Positions 7,435 through 14,759 of a stretch of DNA of 17,005 bases are shown here, one piece after another. Positions within the stretch are counted from its first letter, which is position 1. Every line of letters begins with the position of its first letter. The DNA lies in contig CAKQVW010000022.1 of the NCBI GenBank assembly GCA_934277865.1, forward strand, positions 1 through 17,005, given 5' to 3'. Below the pieces are notes generated by a model that saw nothing but the letters and a program-made list of their open reading frames with translations, had not been told where the DNA came from and made no database searches. Source of the DNA: an uncultured Pseudobdellovibrionaceae bacterium. GTDB taxonomy: Bacteria > Bdellovibrionota > Bdellovibrionia > Bdellovibrionales > JAMPXM01. Position numbers and translations under genes: made by a program.

Positions 7435-7456
7435 CAAGACAGGACTGGCCGCTCGC

Positions 7457-8734
7457 ATGGCTGCGAATACCACAACTGATTCTCAAAAGTCCGGCTCGAA
7501 AGCGTCTGCTCACACGACGCCTCGAACCGCACGCACTGGGGCCTCCTCGGCGCTTGGCGGTGGGCTACTCTCGGGGATCGAGTGGGGCACCGGCCCAACA
7601 GCCGCACGCTTTCAGTCGGCTTTGTTTTCCTATCACCGTGGCGACTACCTGCGTGCCCTCACGGAGTTCGAAAAGCTTGGTGAGCGCCTCTATCGCTCGG
7701 GCGACTGGACTCGCTATGTGGAATGTTCGATCTTCGTGTTGCGTCTGCTGGCAGAGCAAGAGGACTTCAAAAAAGTCGACAAGATCGAAGCACGCCTGCA
7801 GGAGATTGAAAGTCTTCGCAAATCGAACACGCTCGACGTTTCTGCCAAGCTGTGGTCCCGCCTGCATTATGTTCTCGGCATCTGCCACGTTTATCGTGGC
7901 GACCAGCACGAGGCGGCCATGGATCGCTTTCGCCACTCCATTCAATCGGCGATGACCTGCAACGACCGCTCGGCGTTGGCTTGGCCGCTATATGGTGCCG
8001 CCACCGTTCTCTACGCGCGCGAACGTTACGAAGACGCCCTTCGCGAACTCGACAAACTTAAGACGCTTTTGAGCTGCTGCCCCGTTTCGGAAATCGAATC
8101 GTCAGCCCACCTGCTGCATGCGCTGATACTTCGCAACCAGGGCCGTCTGGATGCGGCTCTGCAGTCGACCTGGCAAGCTTTCGAGACACTGAAAGATCAA
8201 CCACACCTTGGACTCTATCTGCATACGCTTGCCACACTGGGCACAGTCTTCACGTTGAAGAATGAGCCACAGACGGCGCGCCTCTACTTGGATCTCGCGC
8301 GCCGAAGCTTGAAACGACAAGAGTTCCCTCGGATCGCGCGTATCATCGACGAAGCGATGGCCAAGACAGGTGGCGCGGCTCATGGTTATGATCTCGAATT
8401 GAATTTGAAGTCTGGAAATCTCCAAGAGATTCGCAAAGGCGAAATCCGTTTCGACGGACAGTTTATCTTGCGCGACTTGCTTCGCGTGTTCATGTCGAAG
8501 TCGTTGAAACAGCCAGGTGCGACCTTAACCAAAGAAGATCTCGTGCGTGAGGTCTGGGGCGAGTCCTATCGGCCGCAGAGTCACGACAACAAAATTTATG
8601 TAAACATCAAACGCCTAAGACGTCTGATCGAGCCTGAAGATGGATCAACGGAGTACATCCTGCGCGGCAAACAGGGGTACTACCTCAATCCAAATCTCAA
8701 AATCTCTGTCATTTCGTCCGAGGCGGATGATTGA
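7457..8734 (+). CDS. TPR-repeat protein with C-terminal OmpR-type winged-helix DNA-binding domain
   Basis: This 425-residue cytosolic protein starts with a low-complexity Ser/Thr/Ala/Gly segment (1-45). Helical hairpins of TPR type follow: ARFQSALFSYHRGDYLRALTEFEKL, YVLGICHVYRGDQHEAAMDRF, WPLYGAATVLYARERYEDALREL, HLLHALILRNQGRLDAAL and ATLGTVFTLKNEPQTARLYL. The C-terminal part from about 325 is a PhoB/OmpR-type winged helix: TKEDLVREVWGESY, recognition helix NKIYVNIKRLRRLIEP, and wing YILRGKQGYYL. This resembles SARP/AfsR regulators turned round, since those carry the winged helix at the N-terminus. No receiver domain or ATPase motif is present, so the signal probably reaches it through the TPR surface. 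An AGGA lies about 12 bases upstream of the ATG, rather far. The inverted repeat before it and the exported CxxC protein after it are candidate targets. A transcription regulator is well supported; its regulon is not known. Confidence 0.85.
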   Translation: MAANTTTDSQKSGSKASAHTTPRTARTGASSALGGGLLSGIEWGTGPTAARFQSALFSYHRGDYLRALTEFEKLGERLYRSGDWTRYVECSIFVLRLLAEQEDFKKVDKIEARLQEIESLRKSNTLDVSAKLWSRLHYVLGICHVYRGDQHEAAMDRFRHSIQSAMTCNDRSALAWPLYGAATVLYARERYEDALRELDKLKTLLSCCPVSEIESSAHLLHALILRNQGRLDAALQSTWQAFETLKDQPHLGLYLHTLATLGTVFTLKNEPQTARLYLDLARRSLKRQEFPRIARIIDEAMAKTGGAAHGYDLELNLKSGNLQEIRKGEIRFDGQFILRDLLRVFMSKSLKQPGATLTKEDLVREVWGESYRPQSHDNKIYVNIKRLRRLIEPEDGSTEYILRGKQGYYLNPNLKISVISSEADD

Positions 8735-8763
8735 TTTCAAAACCTGAAAGTCAGGGAGTTCCC

Positions 8764-9201
8764 ATGTTCCGTTCGTGCAAAAAGAATTTTGTTTTCCTAC
8801 CACTCATCACGCTGACAATGGCTGTGGGGCTTTGGCTGGGCCAGGGCACTGTCGCGGCAGACAAGGCCGAAGCATGCCGCGATTGTCCATTTCCGATGCG
8901 CATCGCAGATGGCCACTGGCTGATGCCAAATGGCATGGCCGAAATTTTTGTCAATGAAGTCAACCTCGGCGGCGGCCGTGTGCAAACCGTTGTCCGCCTG
9001 GTCGACACAAAGTCGGGTGATCTGCTGGCAGTGGGTTCACTGGATCACAACAAAGGACGCAAGCGACTGAAAGTGGAACTCGTCGACTTTGCCGGCGGCA
9101 GTATCACGGTGAATCTGCAGTACACGAGCCTCGATCGCACGAAGATCAAGGTGAAAATGACGTGCCAGCCGTGCAACGTTCAATCGTCGTACTGGAACTA
9201 A
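8764..9201 (+). CDS. small exported protein with two CxxC motifs
   Basis: The 145-residue product has a signal peptide with basic start and hydrophobic core (MFRSCKKNFVFLPLITLTMA, likely cleaved near TVAA/DKAE, residue 32). The mature protein opens with CRDC and closes with CQPC followed by NVQSSYWN. Between them it is predicted all-beta (GRVQTVVRLVDTKSGDLLAVGS, RLKVELVDFAGGSITVNLQY, KIKVKMTC). The paired CxxC sites could form disulfides that tie the ends of a beta-sandwich, or bind a metal. ATG 8764 is chosen because GGGAG lies five bases upstream; an in-frame TTG at 8731 overlapping the previous stop would only add a non-hydrophobic leader. It follows the regulator gene by 29 bases and is probably cotranscribed. 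I do not recognise a family. Confidence 0.75.
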   Translation: MFRSCKKNFVFLPLITLTMAVGLWLGQGTVAADKAEACRDCPFPMRIADGHWLMPNGMAEIFVNEVNLGGGRVQTVVRLVDTKSGDLLAVGSLDHNKGRKRLKVELVDFAGGSITVNLQYTSLDRTKIKVKMTCQPCNVQSSYWN

Positions 9202-9203
9202 GT

Positions 9204-9231
9204 AACTGCCACGACTGGCCGTGTGGCAGTT
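9204..9231. terminator. shared hairpin between convergent genes
   Basis: AACTGCCAC (9204-9212) pairs with GTGGCAGTT (9223-9231) over a 10-base loop. The hairpin occupies nearly all of the 31-base gap between the stop codons of two convergent genes, which is the usual site of a bidirectional terminator. T runs are poor on both sides (GCTAGTCTTCTCC on the plus strand), so efficiency is uncertain. Confidence 0.6.
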
Positions 9232-9232
9232 G

Positions 9233-9607
9233 CTAGTCTTCTCCGTCTTCAAAAGGGATCAGCTTCCCGTCACAGGTGACATAAACCCCGCGCCAGCACT
9301 GAGCAGCTGGTGCGCAGTAACCTTCCCAGAGGGTCGCGACCCACTGGGCGGTTTGTGAATTGAACCATGTTCTTGCAACTCGGTTCTTGGCCTCTTCACA
9401 AATTGTGCGATCGTCTTCCGTTTCAAACGGCACTCCGCAGAACTCTGCTTCAGCATGAGCCATCGCCAAACGTTTGGCTTCGGCCTCCGAAACACAAGCC
9501 CCCGCCGCACCTTGCGCCTGACTTTGGTTGGATTCAAAAACAGCGAGCCCAATAATCAACGTAAGGCCCATTGCCATTGCTACGACCTTAAGGCGATTTT
9601 CAATCAT
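9233..9607 (-). CDS. small exported six-cysteine protein of unknown function
   Basis: The product is 124 residues starting MIENRLKVVAMAMGLTLIIG, with a hydrophobic segment (8-25) ending near SQAQGAAGA, so it is either a cleaved signal peptide or an N-terminal anchor. The exported part has six cysteines (ACVSEAEAKRLA, AEFCGVP, RTICEEAKNRV, EGYCAPAAQCWRG, YVTCDGK), an even number consistent with three disulfides, and a very acidic tail (PFEDGED). ATG 9607 is preferred over the in-frame ATG 9631 because GGGGAG sits six bases before it. It is the last gene on the minus strand before the shared hairpin, 82 bases downstream of the lpxH-like gene. No family was recognised. Confidence 0.7.
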   Translation of the reverse strand: MIENRLKVVAMAMGLTLIIGLAVFESNQSQAQGAAGACVSEAEAKRLAMAHAEAEFCGVPFETEDDRTICEEAKNRVARTWFNSQTAQWVATLWEGYCAPAAQCWRGVYVTCDGKLIPFEDGED

Positions 9608-9640
9608 GAGTTTCTCCCCTGCTTCAGACATCGAAACGTT

Positions 9641-9668
9641 GTCTTGATAGGACCTAGCGAGGTCTTGA
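9641..9668. repeat. paired heptamers 21 bp apart with nested hairpin
   Basis: GTCTTGA occurs at 9641-9647 and again at 9662-9668, exactly 21 bases (about two helical turns) apart. Between and overlapping them, GACCT (9651-9655) and AGGTC (9660-9664) form an inverted repeat with a 4-base loop. The element lies 34 bases upstream of the six-cysteine gene start. It could be a same-face regulator site, or part of the end of the lpxH-like transcript. Seen directly; function not known. Confidence 0.3.
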
Positions 9669-9689
9669 GAGGTCGAAAAGCGAAGCCGA

Positions 9690-10460
9690 CTACGTCGTAG
9701 AATCTACAAGCGATTTCCAGTGGACACCGGAGGAATCGAGCAAAAGTGTCATAGGAGCAAGCGGCCCTTCCTGTGGCCCTAGCCAAGATCCAAGATTTAG
9801 GCTTCTCGCCTCTTCGGACTCTCTGGGATTCCAGGTGAAATCGTCACGAACATGAACGTGCCCAGAGATCAGAAAATCAAACGGCTCTTCGTCGTAGGCA
9901 TGAGCGGCATGCGCACGAATCATTCTCTGGATGGCGCCCTCGTCTCGCGCTTTCACCCGCGACGACGTCCACCTTCTGCTGGAGCGGCTCATGCGATCGC
10001 CGATCTGCTGAATGGACTCGCCTGGGAGGTTTTTGGAGAGCCACTTGAATGTTCCTGACCTTAAAACTTCGCGCAAAATCAAATAGCCGCGATCTTCGGG
10101 ATTCATCTGATCTCCGTGCTCCACGCGCACACGCCAGCCGCAGAGGTCAAAGTAGCGGGCACGGTCGTGAACGATTGCTCCCAACTTTTTTTCCCAAATC
10201 TCGGCGAGATGGAGATCGTGATTGCCTTCGAAGTAGTGCACTTGCACACCTTTGGCGGTCAGGCGCCTGACCGTCTCACACGCCCGCGCGAAGCGATCCA
10301 CGAAATAGCTGTCTGGACCAAACCAGAGATCAAAGATATCGCCCACTAAAAAGACGTGGGTGGTTTCATCGCGTTCGCGAGCTTCCAAAAATTCACAAAA
10401 TTTCGCGTAACGCCCGTCTTCCTCGGAAAGCAGATGAAGATCGGAAACAAACCAAACCAT
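9690..10460 (-). CDS. lpxH: UDP-2,3-diacylglucosamine diphosphatase-like phosphoesterase (LpxH type)
   Basis: LpxH cleaves UDP-2,3-diacylglucosamine to lipid X and UMP in lipid A synthesis at the inner face of the inner membrane. The 256-residue protein has all calcineurin-type metal-ligand blocks: SDLHL (Asp7, His9), VGDIFDLWFGP (Asp41), GNHD (Asn80, His81), HGDQMN (His115) and SGHVHV (His201, His203). GDIFDLW and EHGDQ are characteristic of the LpxH/YbbF branch. The length is close to E. coli LpxH (240). The start has only a weak ACGGGT before it. Because a strong terminator lies just upstream after ftsZ, this gene probably has its own promoter between 10461 and 10520, although none is clear. 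A related non-LpxH phosphoesterase remains possible, so the symbol is moderately sure. Confidence 0.82.
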   Translation of the reverse strand: MVWFVSDLHLLSEEDGRYAKFCEFLEARERDETTHVFLVGDIFDLWFGPDSYFVDRFARACETVRRLTAKGVQVHYFEGNHDLHLAEIWEKKLGAIVHDRARYFDLCGWRVRVEHGDQMNPEDRGYLILREVLRSGTFKWLSKNLPGESIQQIGDRMSRSSRRWTSSRVKARDEGAIQRMIRAHAAHAYDEEPFDFLISGHVHVRDDFTWNPRESEEARSLNLGSWLGPQEGPLAPMTLLLDSSGVHWKSLVDSTT

Positions 10461-10520
10461 ACCCGTAAAGTGCCACCTTCTTTTTTGAAATGCAACGCAG
10501 CAAGACTTTAGAAAGAGGCA

Positions 10521-10556
10521 ATAAAAAAGGCTGGAACTGATTTCAGCTCCAGCCTT
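10521..10556 (-). terminator. intrinsic terminator after ftsZ
   Basis: On the minus strand GGCTGGAGCTG pairs with CAGTTCCAGCC (one G-U) over the tetraloop AAAT, flanked by AA/TT pairs and followed by TTTTTTAT. This is a textbook Rho-independent terminator, 63 bases after the ftsZ stop. It separates the division genes from the lpxH-like gene. Confidence 0.92.
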
Positions 10557-10604
10557 CTACGGGGGCATTCACGACTCGACAGAAACGGTGACCATCGAGC
10601 CGTG

Positions 10605-10623
10605 CTGATCGAAATTCGATCAG
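10605..10623. repeat. 19-bp perfect palindrome across the ftsZ stop codon
   Basis: CTGATCGAA and TTCGATCAG flank a single central A. The plus-strand TCA at 10620-10622, the ftsZ stop, lies inside it. The odd one-base centre suits a dimeric protein site better than an RNA hairpin, though a seven-pair stem with a five-base loop could form. There is no T run beside it and the real terminator lies further downstream. Confidence 0.5.
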
Positions 10624-12287
10624 ACGGTCGGGTTCTCTGTCTCTTCTTCGCGCGATTTGCGACGAAGGAACGTCGGCACATCGAGATTCTTTGGATCAAA
10701 CGGACTGCGAACAATTTCGCTAGCTAAACGGCGAGCCGCCTCTAGCGAACTTTCCGGACCTTCCACATCCATCGCCAACTGTTCGGGCTGCGGGCTGCCA
10801 GCTCGACGAGCCTGCGACTCGCGATACTGGCGAACCTTCTGAAGGAGAAGATCGCGCGGCAACGGCTTCTCACCACCACCCTGCGGAGCAGCCGAACCAT
10901 TGAGGTTCATCTCCGGACCTTCTTCTTGCGAAGCCAGCGACTGCGCTGGATTCGGGCTCATTGCAGGAGCCGCAACTGGCGTCACAACAGGAGTCGCATT
11001 CAAGTTCGAACCCGCTGGCGCGATCGGCTGAGCGTACTCAGCGGCCGGCGGCGGGTTCATCGGAAAATTTGGCATCACCCCCGCACCCGCGTGCTGAGGA
11101 GCATAGGCGCCTGGCTGTGGCATAGTCGGCCATGCAACCGGCTGTGGAGCCGGAGCCGCATACTGCTGCGGCGCGAATGCAGGCTGCTGCTGCACCTGAG
11201 GAGCATGCATCGCCGAAGGGTTTCCAGGCGCCATGTGGCCAGTCGCCATCGCGCTCACCTGTTGAGATGCGCGCACTTGATGTTGAAGCGCTTGCATCTG
11301 CGCCAAGTGTTCGTTGGCTTGCATAACCGCTGGATCAAGCCCGAAACCTGTCGCAATAACTGTGATCTGGATTTCGTCGCCAAGCGATTCGTCGATCACG
11401 GCACCGAAGATCACTTCTGCCGACTCGTGAGCCGCTTCTGTGATCAGCGTTGTCGCCTCGTTCACTTCGTTCATCAAGAGCTCAGCACCCGTGATGTTGA
11501 CGACAATGCCAGTCGCACCATCGATTGAAATGTTCTCAAGAAGTGGCGAACTGATCGCCGCAGTTGCCGCTTCAACGGCGCGGTTTTCACCACGCGCACG
11601 GCCCGTTCCCATGATCGCCATACCTTTGGCAGCCATGACAGTACGGATATCGGCGAAATCGAGGTTGATGTAACCACGGACGTTGATGAGATCCGAAATC
11701 CCTTTCACCGCGTGCAAAAGAACTTCGTCAGCACGTTTGAAACTGTCGACCAGAGTTGTGCGATCGTTGGAAACCGAAAGCAGCTTCTGGTTTGGGATCA
11801 CGATCAGAGTATCGACATTCTCACGAAGTTCCGCAATGCCGGAGTCGGCGTTGCGCATACGTTTCTTGCCTTCAAACAAGAACGGACGAGTTACAACACC
11901 AATTGTGAGAGCACCAAGTTCGCGAGCGATTTTCGCTACGATTGGAGCTGCACCAGTTCCTGTTCCACCGCCCATGCCGGCCGTGACAAAAACCATGTCC
12001 GCACCTTCAAGAGCTTCAACGATGTCGTTGTAGCTTTCGATCGCCGAACGTTTACCGATTTCCGGGTTAGCGCCTGCACCAAGGCCTTTTGTGAGTTCGC
12101 TACCGAGATTGATCTTTCTTGAAGCTCTGTGTGAGGCGAGAACCTGACGGTCCGTGTTCGCCACCACAAATTCGACGCCCTGAAGTCCACCATCGATCAT
12201 CGTTGTGATGGCGTTGTTACCGCCTCCGCCGACGCCGACGACCTTGATATTCGCGCCGATATTGATGTTTTCCTCTAGCTCAAACAT
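10620..12287 (-). CDS. ftsZ: cell division protein FtsZ
   Basis: FtsZ is the tubulin-like GTPase that polymerises into the Z-ring. The 555 residues show the N-terminal nucleotide loop VVGVGGGGNNAI (16-27), the tubulin signature GGGTGTG at 106-112, the T7 loop NLDFAD at 208-213 that completes catalysis, and a globular core to about 320. A long Ala/Pro/Gln/Met-rich linker follows (about 320-490; AFAPQQYAAPAPQPVAWPT). The C-terminal peptide LDVPTFLRRK at 535-544 is the usual FtsA-binding site, with an acidic extra tail EEETENPTV. The protein is longer than E. coli FtsZ (383) mainly because of the linker. ATG 12287 is chosen over an in-frame ATG 42 bases upstream because GGAGGGG sits directly before it and MFELEENINIGANIKVVG is the family N-terminus. 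It lies 58 bases after ftsA and is likely expressed with it. Confidence 0.98.
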   Translation of the reverse strand: MFELEENINIGANIKVVGVGGGGNNAITTMIDGGLQGVEFVVANTDRQVLASHRASRKINLGSELTKGLGAGANPEIGKRSAIESYNDIVEALEGADMVFVTAGMGGGTGTGAAPIVAKIARELGALTIGVVTRPFLFEGKKRMRNADSGIAELRENVDTLIVIPNQKLLSVSNDRTTLVDSFKRADEVLLHAVKGISDLINVRGYINLDFADIRTVMAAKGMAIMGTGRARGENRAVEAATAAISSPLLENISIDGATGIVVNITGAELLMNEVNEATTLITEAAHESAEVIFGAVIDESLGDEIQITVIATGFGLDPAVMQANEHLAQMQALQHQVRASQQVSAMATGHMAPGNPSAMHAPQVQQQPAFAPQQYAAPAPQPVAWPTMPQPGAYAPQHAGAGVMPNFPMNPPPAAEYAQPIAPAGSNLNATPVVTPVAAPAMSPNPAQSLASQEEGPEMNLNGSAAPQGGGEKPLPRDLLLQKVRQYRESQARRAGSPQPEQLAMDVEGPESSLEAARRLASEIVRSPFDPKNLDVPTFLRRKSREEETENPTV

Positions 12288-12345
12288 AACCCCTCCATTT
12301 AGGTTCTTTGCCCGAGACGCTTTCTGCATCCCGTTAGCCCCAGCA

Positions 12346-13812
12346 CTAGGAAAGCGCGCCCCCGAAAAAGTCCTTCACTTTGCGCGCAACCATTTCGATC
12401 GACTTGTCGATCGTTGCGCCCATTCCCGTGAGGTCCCCTTCGCGGCTCGCTTGCGCCAGACGCTGTTTCTCTTGTGGTGACAGATTTTCGATCCCATAAA
12501 CCAAAAGTCCCACGGTGGTCGCGAACTCGGGGCTCTTGACCACATCTGTGAGACCACCAATACGCTCTGGAACTCCTCGGCGCACTGGAACTTCACAAAT
12601 AAACTCACCCATTTCACACAGGCCTTCTAGAAGACTTGCGCCACCGGTGAGTACGATTCCTGATCCAATTTGATTAGCCAAACCTGAACGACGGATTTCC
12701 TGCCAAATCAAGAGCACCGTCTCCTCGGCTCGCGGCTCGATGACCTCGCAAAGGTCGCGACGAAGAAGCGCACGTGGCTTGCGGCCACCAACACCTTCCA
12801 CTTCGATTGTCTCGTTTTCATCGACGATGTCCGCGATGGCACAACCGAACTTCTTTTTCACCAGCTCCGCTGCCGCTTGCGGCGTGCGCAAGCCCATTGC
12901 CACGTCCTGCGTAAAATGCGCGCCACCAACTGGAATCGTCGCCGTGTGCGCAACTGCGCCCGAGACATACGTCATGATGTCGCTCGTGCCGCCCCCGATG
13001 TCGACCACCGAGACGCCAAGCTTACGTTCATCTTCCGAAAGTACGGCAAGTGACGAGGCTAATTGCTGCAGGACAAGACCGCGAACTTGCAGTCCCGCTT
13101 TTTCTGCACACTTGATAATGTTCTGTAAGGCTGTCTGCCCCGCTGTGATGATGTGAACATTCGCTTCCAAACGAACGCCCGACATGCCGATGGGGTCGGA
13201 GATTCCAGACTGCTCGTCGATTTTGTATTCGCGCGGAAGCACGTGCAAAACCTGGCGATCACTTGGAACCGCAACGGCCTTAGCCGCTTCAATCACACGC
13301 GCGATGTCGTCGGCTTTCACTTCGCGATTGCGAATCGCGATCATGCCGCGAGAGTCGAACGACTTCACGTGGCTGCCACCAACCGCGAGATACACATCCT
13401 GCACGCGGTAGCCGGCCATGAGTTCGGCTTCTTCGCGCGCTTTGGCGATCGCTTCGATCGTCGATTCGACGTTGACGACAACACCTTGGCGGATGCCATT
13501 GGATGGCGCCGTTCCCAAACCCACAATCTCTAATTGCAGATCACCCGTCGGCAAACTCGCGATCACCGGCACTTGAGAGCCGGCTGCTTTTGCGCCACCT
13601 CCAACTTGCGAAGTGACATGCGAAGTCGACATGTGGCTGTGGTTTTGATTCACGTAGCGCAACAGCCCGATCACGACCGAGACTTTGGTCGAGCCGATAT
13701 CCAACCCCGCGAGTACGATTTCACTCGCTGGCGGTTTCTCACGCAGAGTGTCGCGAACCGAAGCGCTCGTCGCGCTGTTGGAACGATCTGTAGCCGATCG
13801 GTCAAAAGTCAT
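12346..13812 (-). CDS. ftsA: cell division protein FtsA
   Basis: FtsA is an actin-like ATPase that tethers FtsZ to the membrane and recruits later division proteins. The 488-residue protein has phosphate-1 AGLDIGSTKVSVVIG (35-49), the SHS2/1C-type region from about 95, phosphate-2 VVDIGGGTSD (269-278) and the adenosine motif VLTGGAS (387-393). The C-terminal SIEMVARKVKDFFGGALS is an amphipathic membrane-targeting helix. Two departures from E. coli FtsA (420) are visible: about 20 extra polar residues at the N-terminus, and an insert of about 35-40 residues (53-91, VNQNHSHMSTSHV... to PTGD) between the first strands and LEIVGLG. ATG 13812 follows GGGGGTTACGG; ATG 13854 is in frame but has no ribosome binding site. 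A promoter-like element lies upstream in the 129-base gap after ftsQ. Confidence 0.97.
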   Translation of the reverse strand: MTFDRSATDRSNSATSASVRDTLREKPPASEIVLAGLDIGSTKVSVVIGLLRYVNQNHSHMSTSHVTSQVGGGAKAAGSQVPVIASLPTGDLQLEIVGLGTAPSNGIRQGVVVNVESTIEAIAKAREEAELMAGYRVQDVYLAVGGSHVKSFDSRGMIAIRNREVKADDIARVIEAAKAVAVPSDRQVLHVLPREYKIDEQSGISDPIGMSGVRLEANVHIITAGQTALQNIIKCAEKAGLQVRGLVLQQLASSLAVLSEDERKLGVSVVDIGGGTSDIMTYVSGAVAHTATIPVGGAHFTQDVAMGLRTPQAAAELVKKKFGCAIADIVDENETIEVEGVGGRKPRALLRRDLCEVIEPRAEETVLLIWQEIRRSGLANQIGSGIVLTGGASLLEGLCEMGEFICEVPVRRGVPERIGGLTDVVKSPEFATTVGLLVYGIENLSPQEKQRLAQASREGDLTGMGATIDKSIEMVARKVKDFFGGALS

Positions 13813-13879
13813 CCGTAACCCCCAGTCCTTTCTCCTGTGCCCTTCACGCATCATGCATGTCGGTTTTGCTAGAGGAGAG

Positions 13880-13909
13880 ATTGTAGGAACCGGTAAAATC
13901 CTGTTTCAC
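13880..13909 (-). promoter_or_regulatory. candidate sigma-70 promoter for ftsA-ftsZ
   Basis: On the minus strand GTGAAA (13909-13904) and TACAAT (13885-13880) are separated by 18 bases, 68 bases before the chosen ftsA start. The -10 matches consensus at five of six positions and the -35 at four of six. The -35 lies in a small inverted repeat, GTTTC-AC-GAAAC at 13903-13914 on the plus strand, which might be a regulator site. The 129-base ftsQ-ftsA gap supports a separate promoter here. Confidence 0.45.
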
Positions 13910-13941
13910 GAAACCAGACTGTGCCTGGCCTCGTCTTAAGG

Positions 13942-14721
13942 CTACGGACGGTGCTGCGCCCTGACAACAACTTTCTTGACGGAAGTCGAATCAACTATTC
14001 GGGCCCGCTTGCCCTGACTCGACAAATAATTGAGCACGTGCTCGACCCGGACCAGCTTTTTCTCGATTTGGGTTTCACCCAAAATGATTTCGGTTCGAGG
14101 GGATAAGAGCACCAAAGAAAAGCCGTTGTTCCAAATGATCTCGGCAATGTTCGAACGATCAAGCACGCCATTCTCCGGCAAAGCTTTGATCAGCTGAACC
14201 GCCTGGGCGCGGATCTCGGGATTTTCCAAGAACAGATCACCACGCAAAAATGGAACATCCGGCACAACGTGAGCCTTCCATTCCTCCATCAATTCTCCAT
14301 CCTCTGTGATTGGCCGAAGGCCCGATCCCTTTGGCAAAACGACGGCCAGTGGCCGTTTTGGAGTGATGGAGACCACAAGCCGATCAGGAAAAACTCGCTG
14401 AAGGCGTGCATCTGCAATCCAAGACAACGATCGAATCGAAGCACCCAGGGTTTCAAGGTTGATTTCCCATGGGCGTTTACCGAGAACATTTGCCAAGCGA
14501 ACGCCGATATCGGCCTCGATCGAGCGCGCGATTTCGAGTTCCATTTTCCCTTGGTCCAAACGTGGGCGCCATTCCAATGGAATCGCCTGCACCGCAAAAA
14601 CTCGTGATTGCGAGAGCGCAAAGGCCAATGTCCCGACGACCAAAAAAATCATCACCACCCCGAGAGCCATCGGGGCGGCTTGAGCGAATCTCGAATTTTT
14701 AGGTTTCGCCTGAGGGTCCAA
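13942..14721 (-). CDS. ftsQ: cell division protein FtsQ
   Basis: FtsQ is a bitopic inner-membrane protein of the divisome whose periplasmic part binds FtsB/FtsL. From the TTG at 14721 it has 259 residues: short cytosolic tail (MDPQAKPKNSRFAQAAP), one membrane helix (about 18-38, MALGVVMIFLVVGTLAFAL), a POTRA domain (about 41-125, including GKRPWEINLETLGASIRSLSWIADARLQRVFPDRL) and the FtsQ/DivIB domain starting at TPKRPLAVVL. The start is not settled. The only in-frame start upstream of the helix is TTG 14721, just after a stop codon, with its best ribosome binding site (GAGAGGAG) about 14 bases away. ATG 14670 lies at the beginning of the helix and would remove the tail. The position before ftsA and ftsZ supports the name. 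Confidence 0.92.
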   Translation of the reverse strand: MDPQAKPKNSRFAQAAPMALGVVMIFLVVGTLAFALSQSRVFAVQAIPLEWRPRLDQGKMELEIARSIEADIGVRLANVLGKRPWEINLETLGASIRSLSWIADARLQRVFPDRLVVSITPKRPLAVVLPKGSGLRPITEDGELMEEWKAHVVPDVPFLRGDLFLENPEIRAQAVQLIKALPENGVLDRSNIAEIIWNNGFSLVLLSPRTEIILGETQIEKKLVRVEHVLNYLSSQGKRARIVDSTSVKKVVVRAQHRP

Positions 14722-14723
14722 TC

Positions 14724-14752
14724 ACTTTAATTGAACTCCTCTCAAGTCTCAA
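14724..14752 (-). promoter_or_regulatory. promoter-like sequence overlapping the ftsQ start
   Basis: On the minus strand TTGAGA (14752-14747) and TAAAGT (14729-14724) have 17-base spacing; the first matches the -35 consensus at five of six, the second the -10 at four of six. If used, RNA would begin at about the TTG 14721 codon, so that the TTG could not be read normally and translation would start at ATG 14670. It also covers the GAGAGGAG ribosome binding site candidate, so the two readings exclude each other. Confidence 0.3.
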
Positions 14753-14759
14753 AAACAAG

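Noticed and set aside
7227..7955. 242-codon plus-strand frame bridging recN and the TPR gene
   Set aside because: It overlaps the conserved end of recN and the TPR region in another frame, and its translation is low in structure.
8731..8763. TTG start overlapping the stop of the TPR-winged-helix gene
   Set aside because: It would add eleven polar residues before the signal peptide, while ATG 8764 has GGGAG at proper spacing.
10926..11528. 200-codon plus-strand frame opposite ftsZ
   Set aside because: Arg/His/Trp-rich antisense translation typical of a shadow of the FtsZ linker and core.
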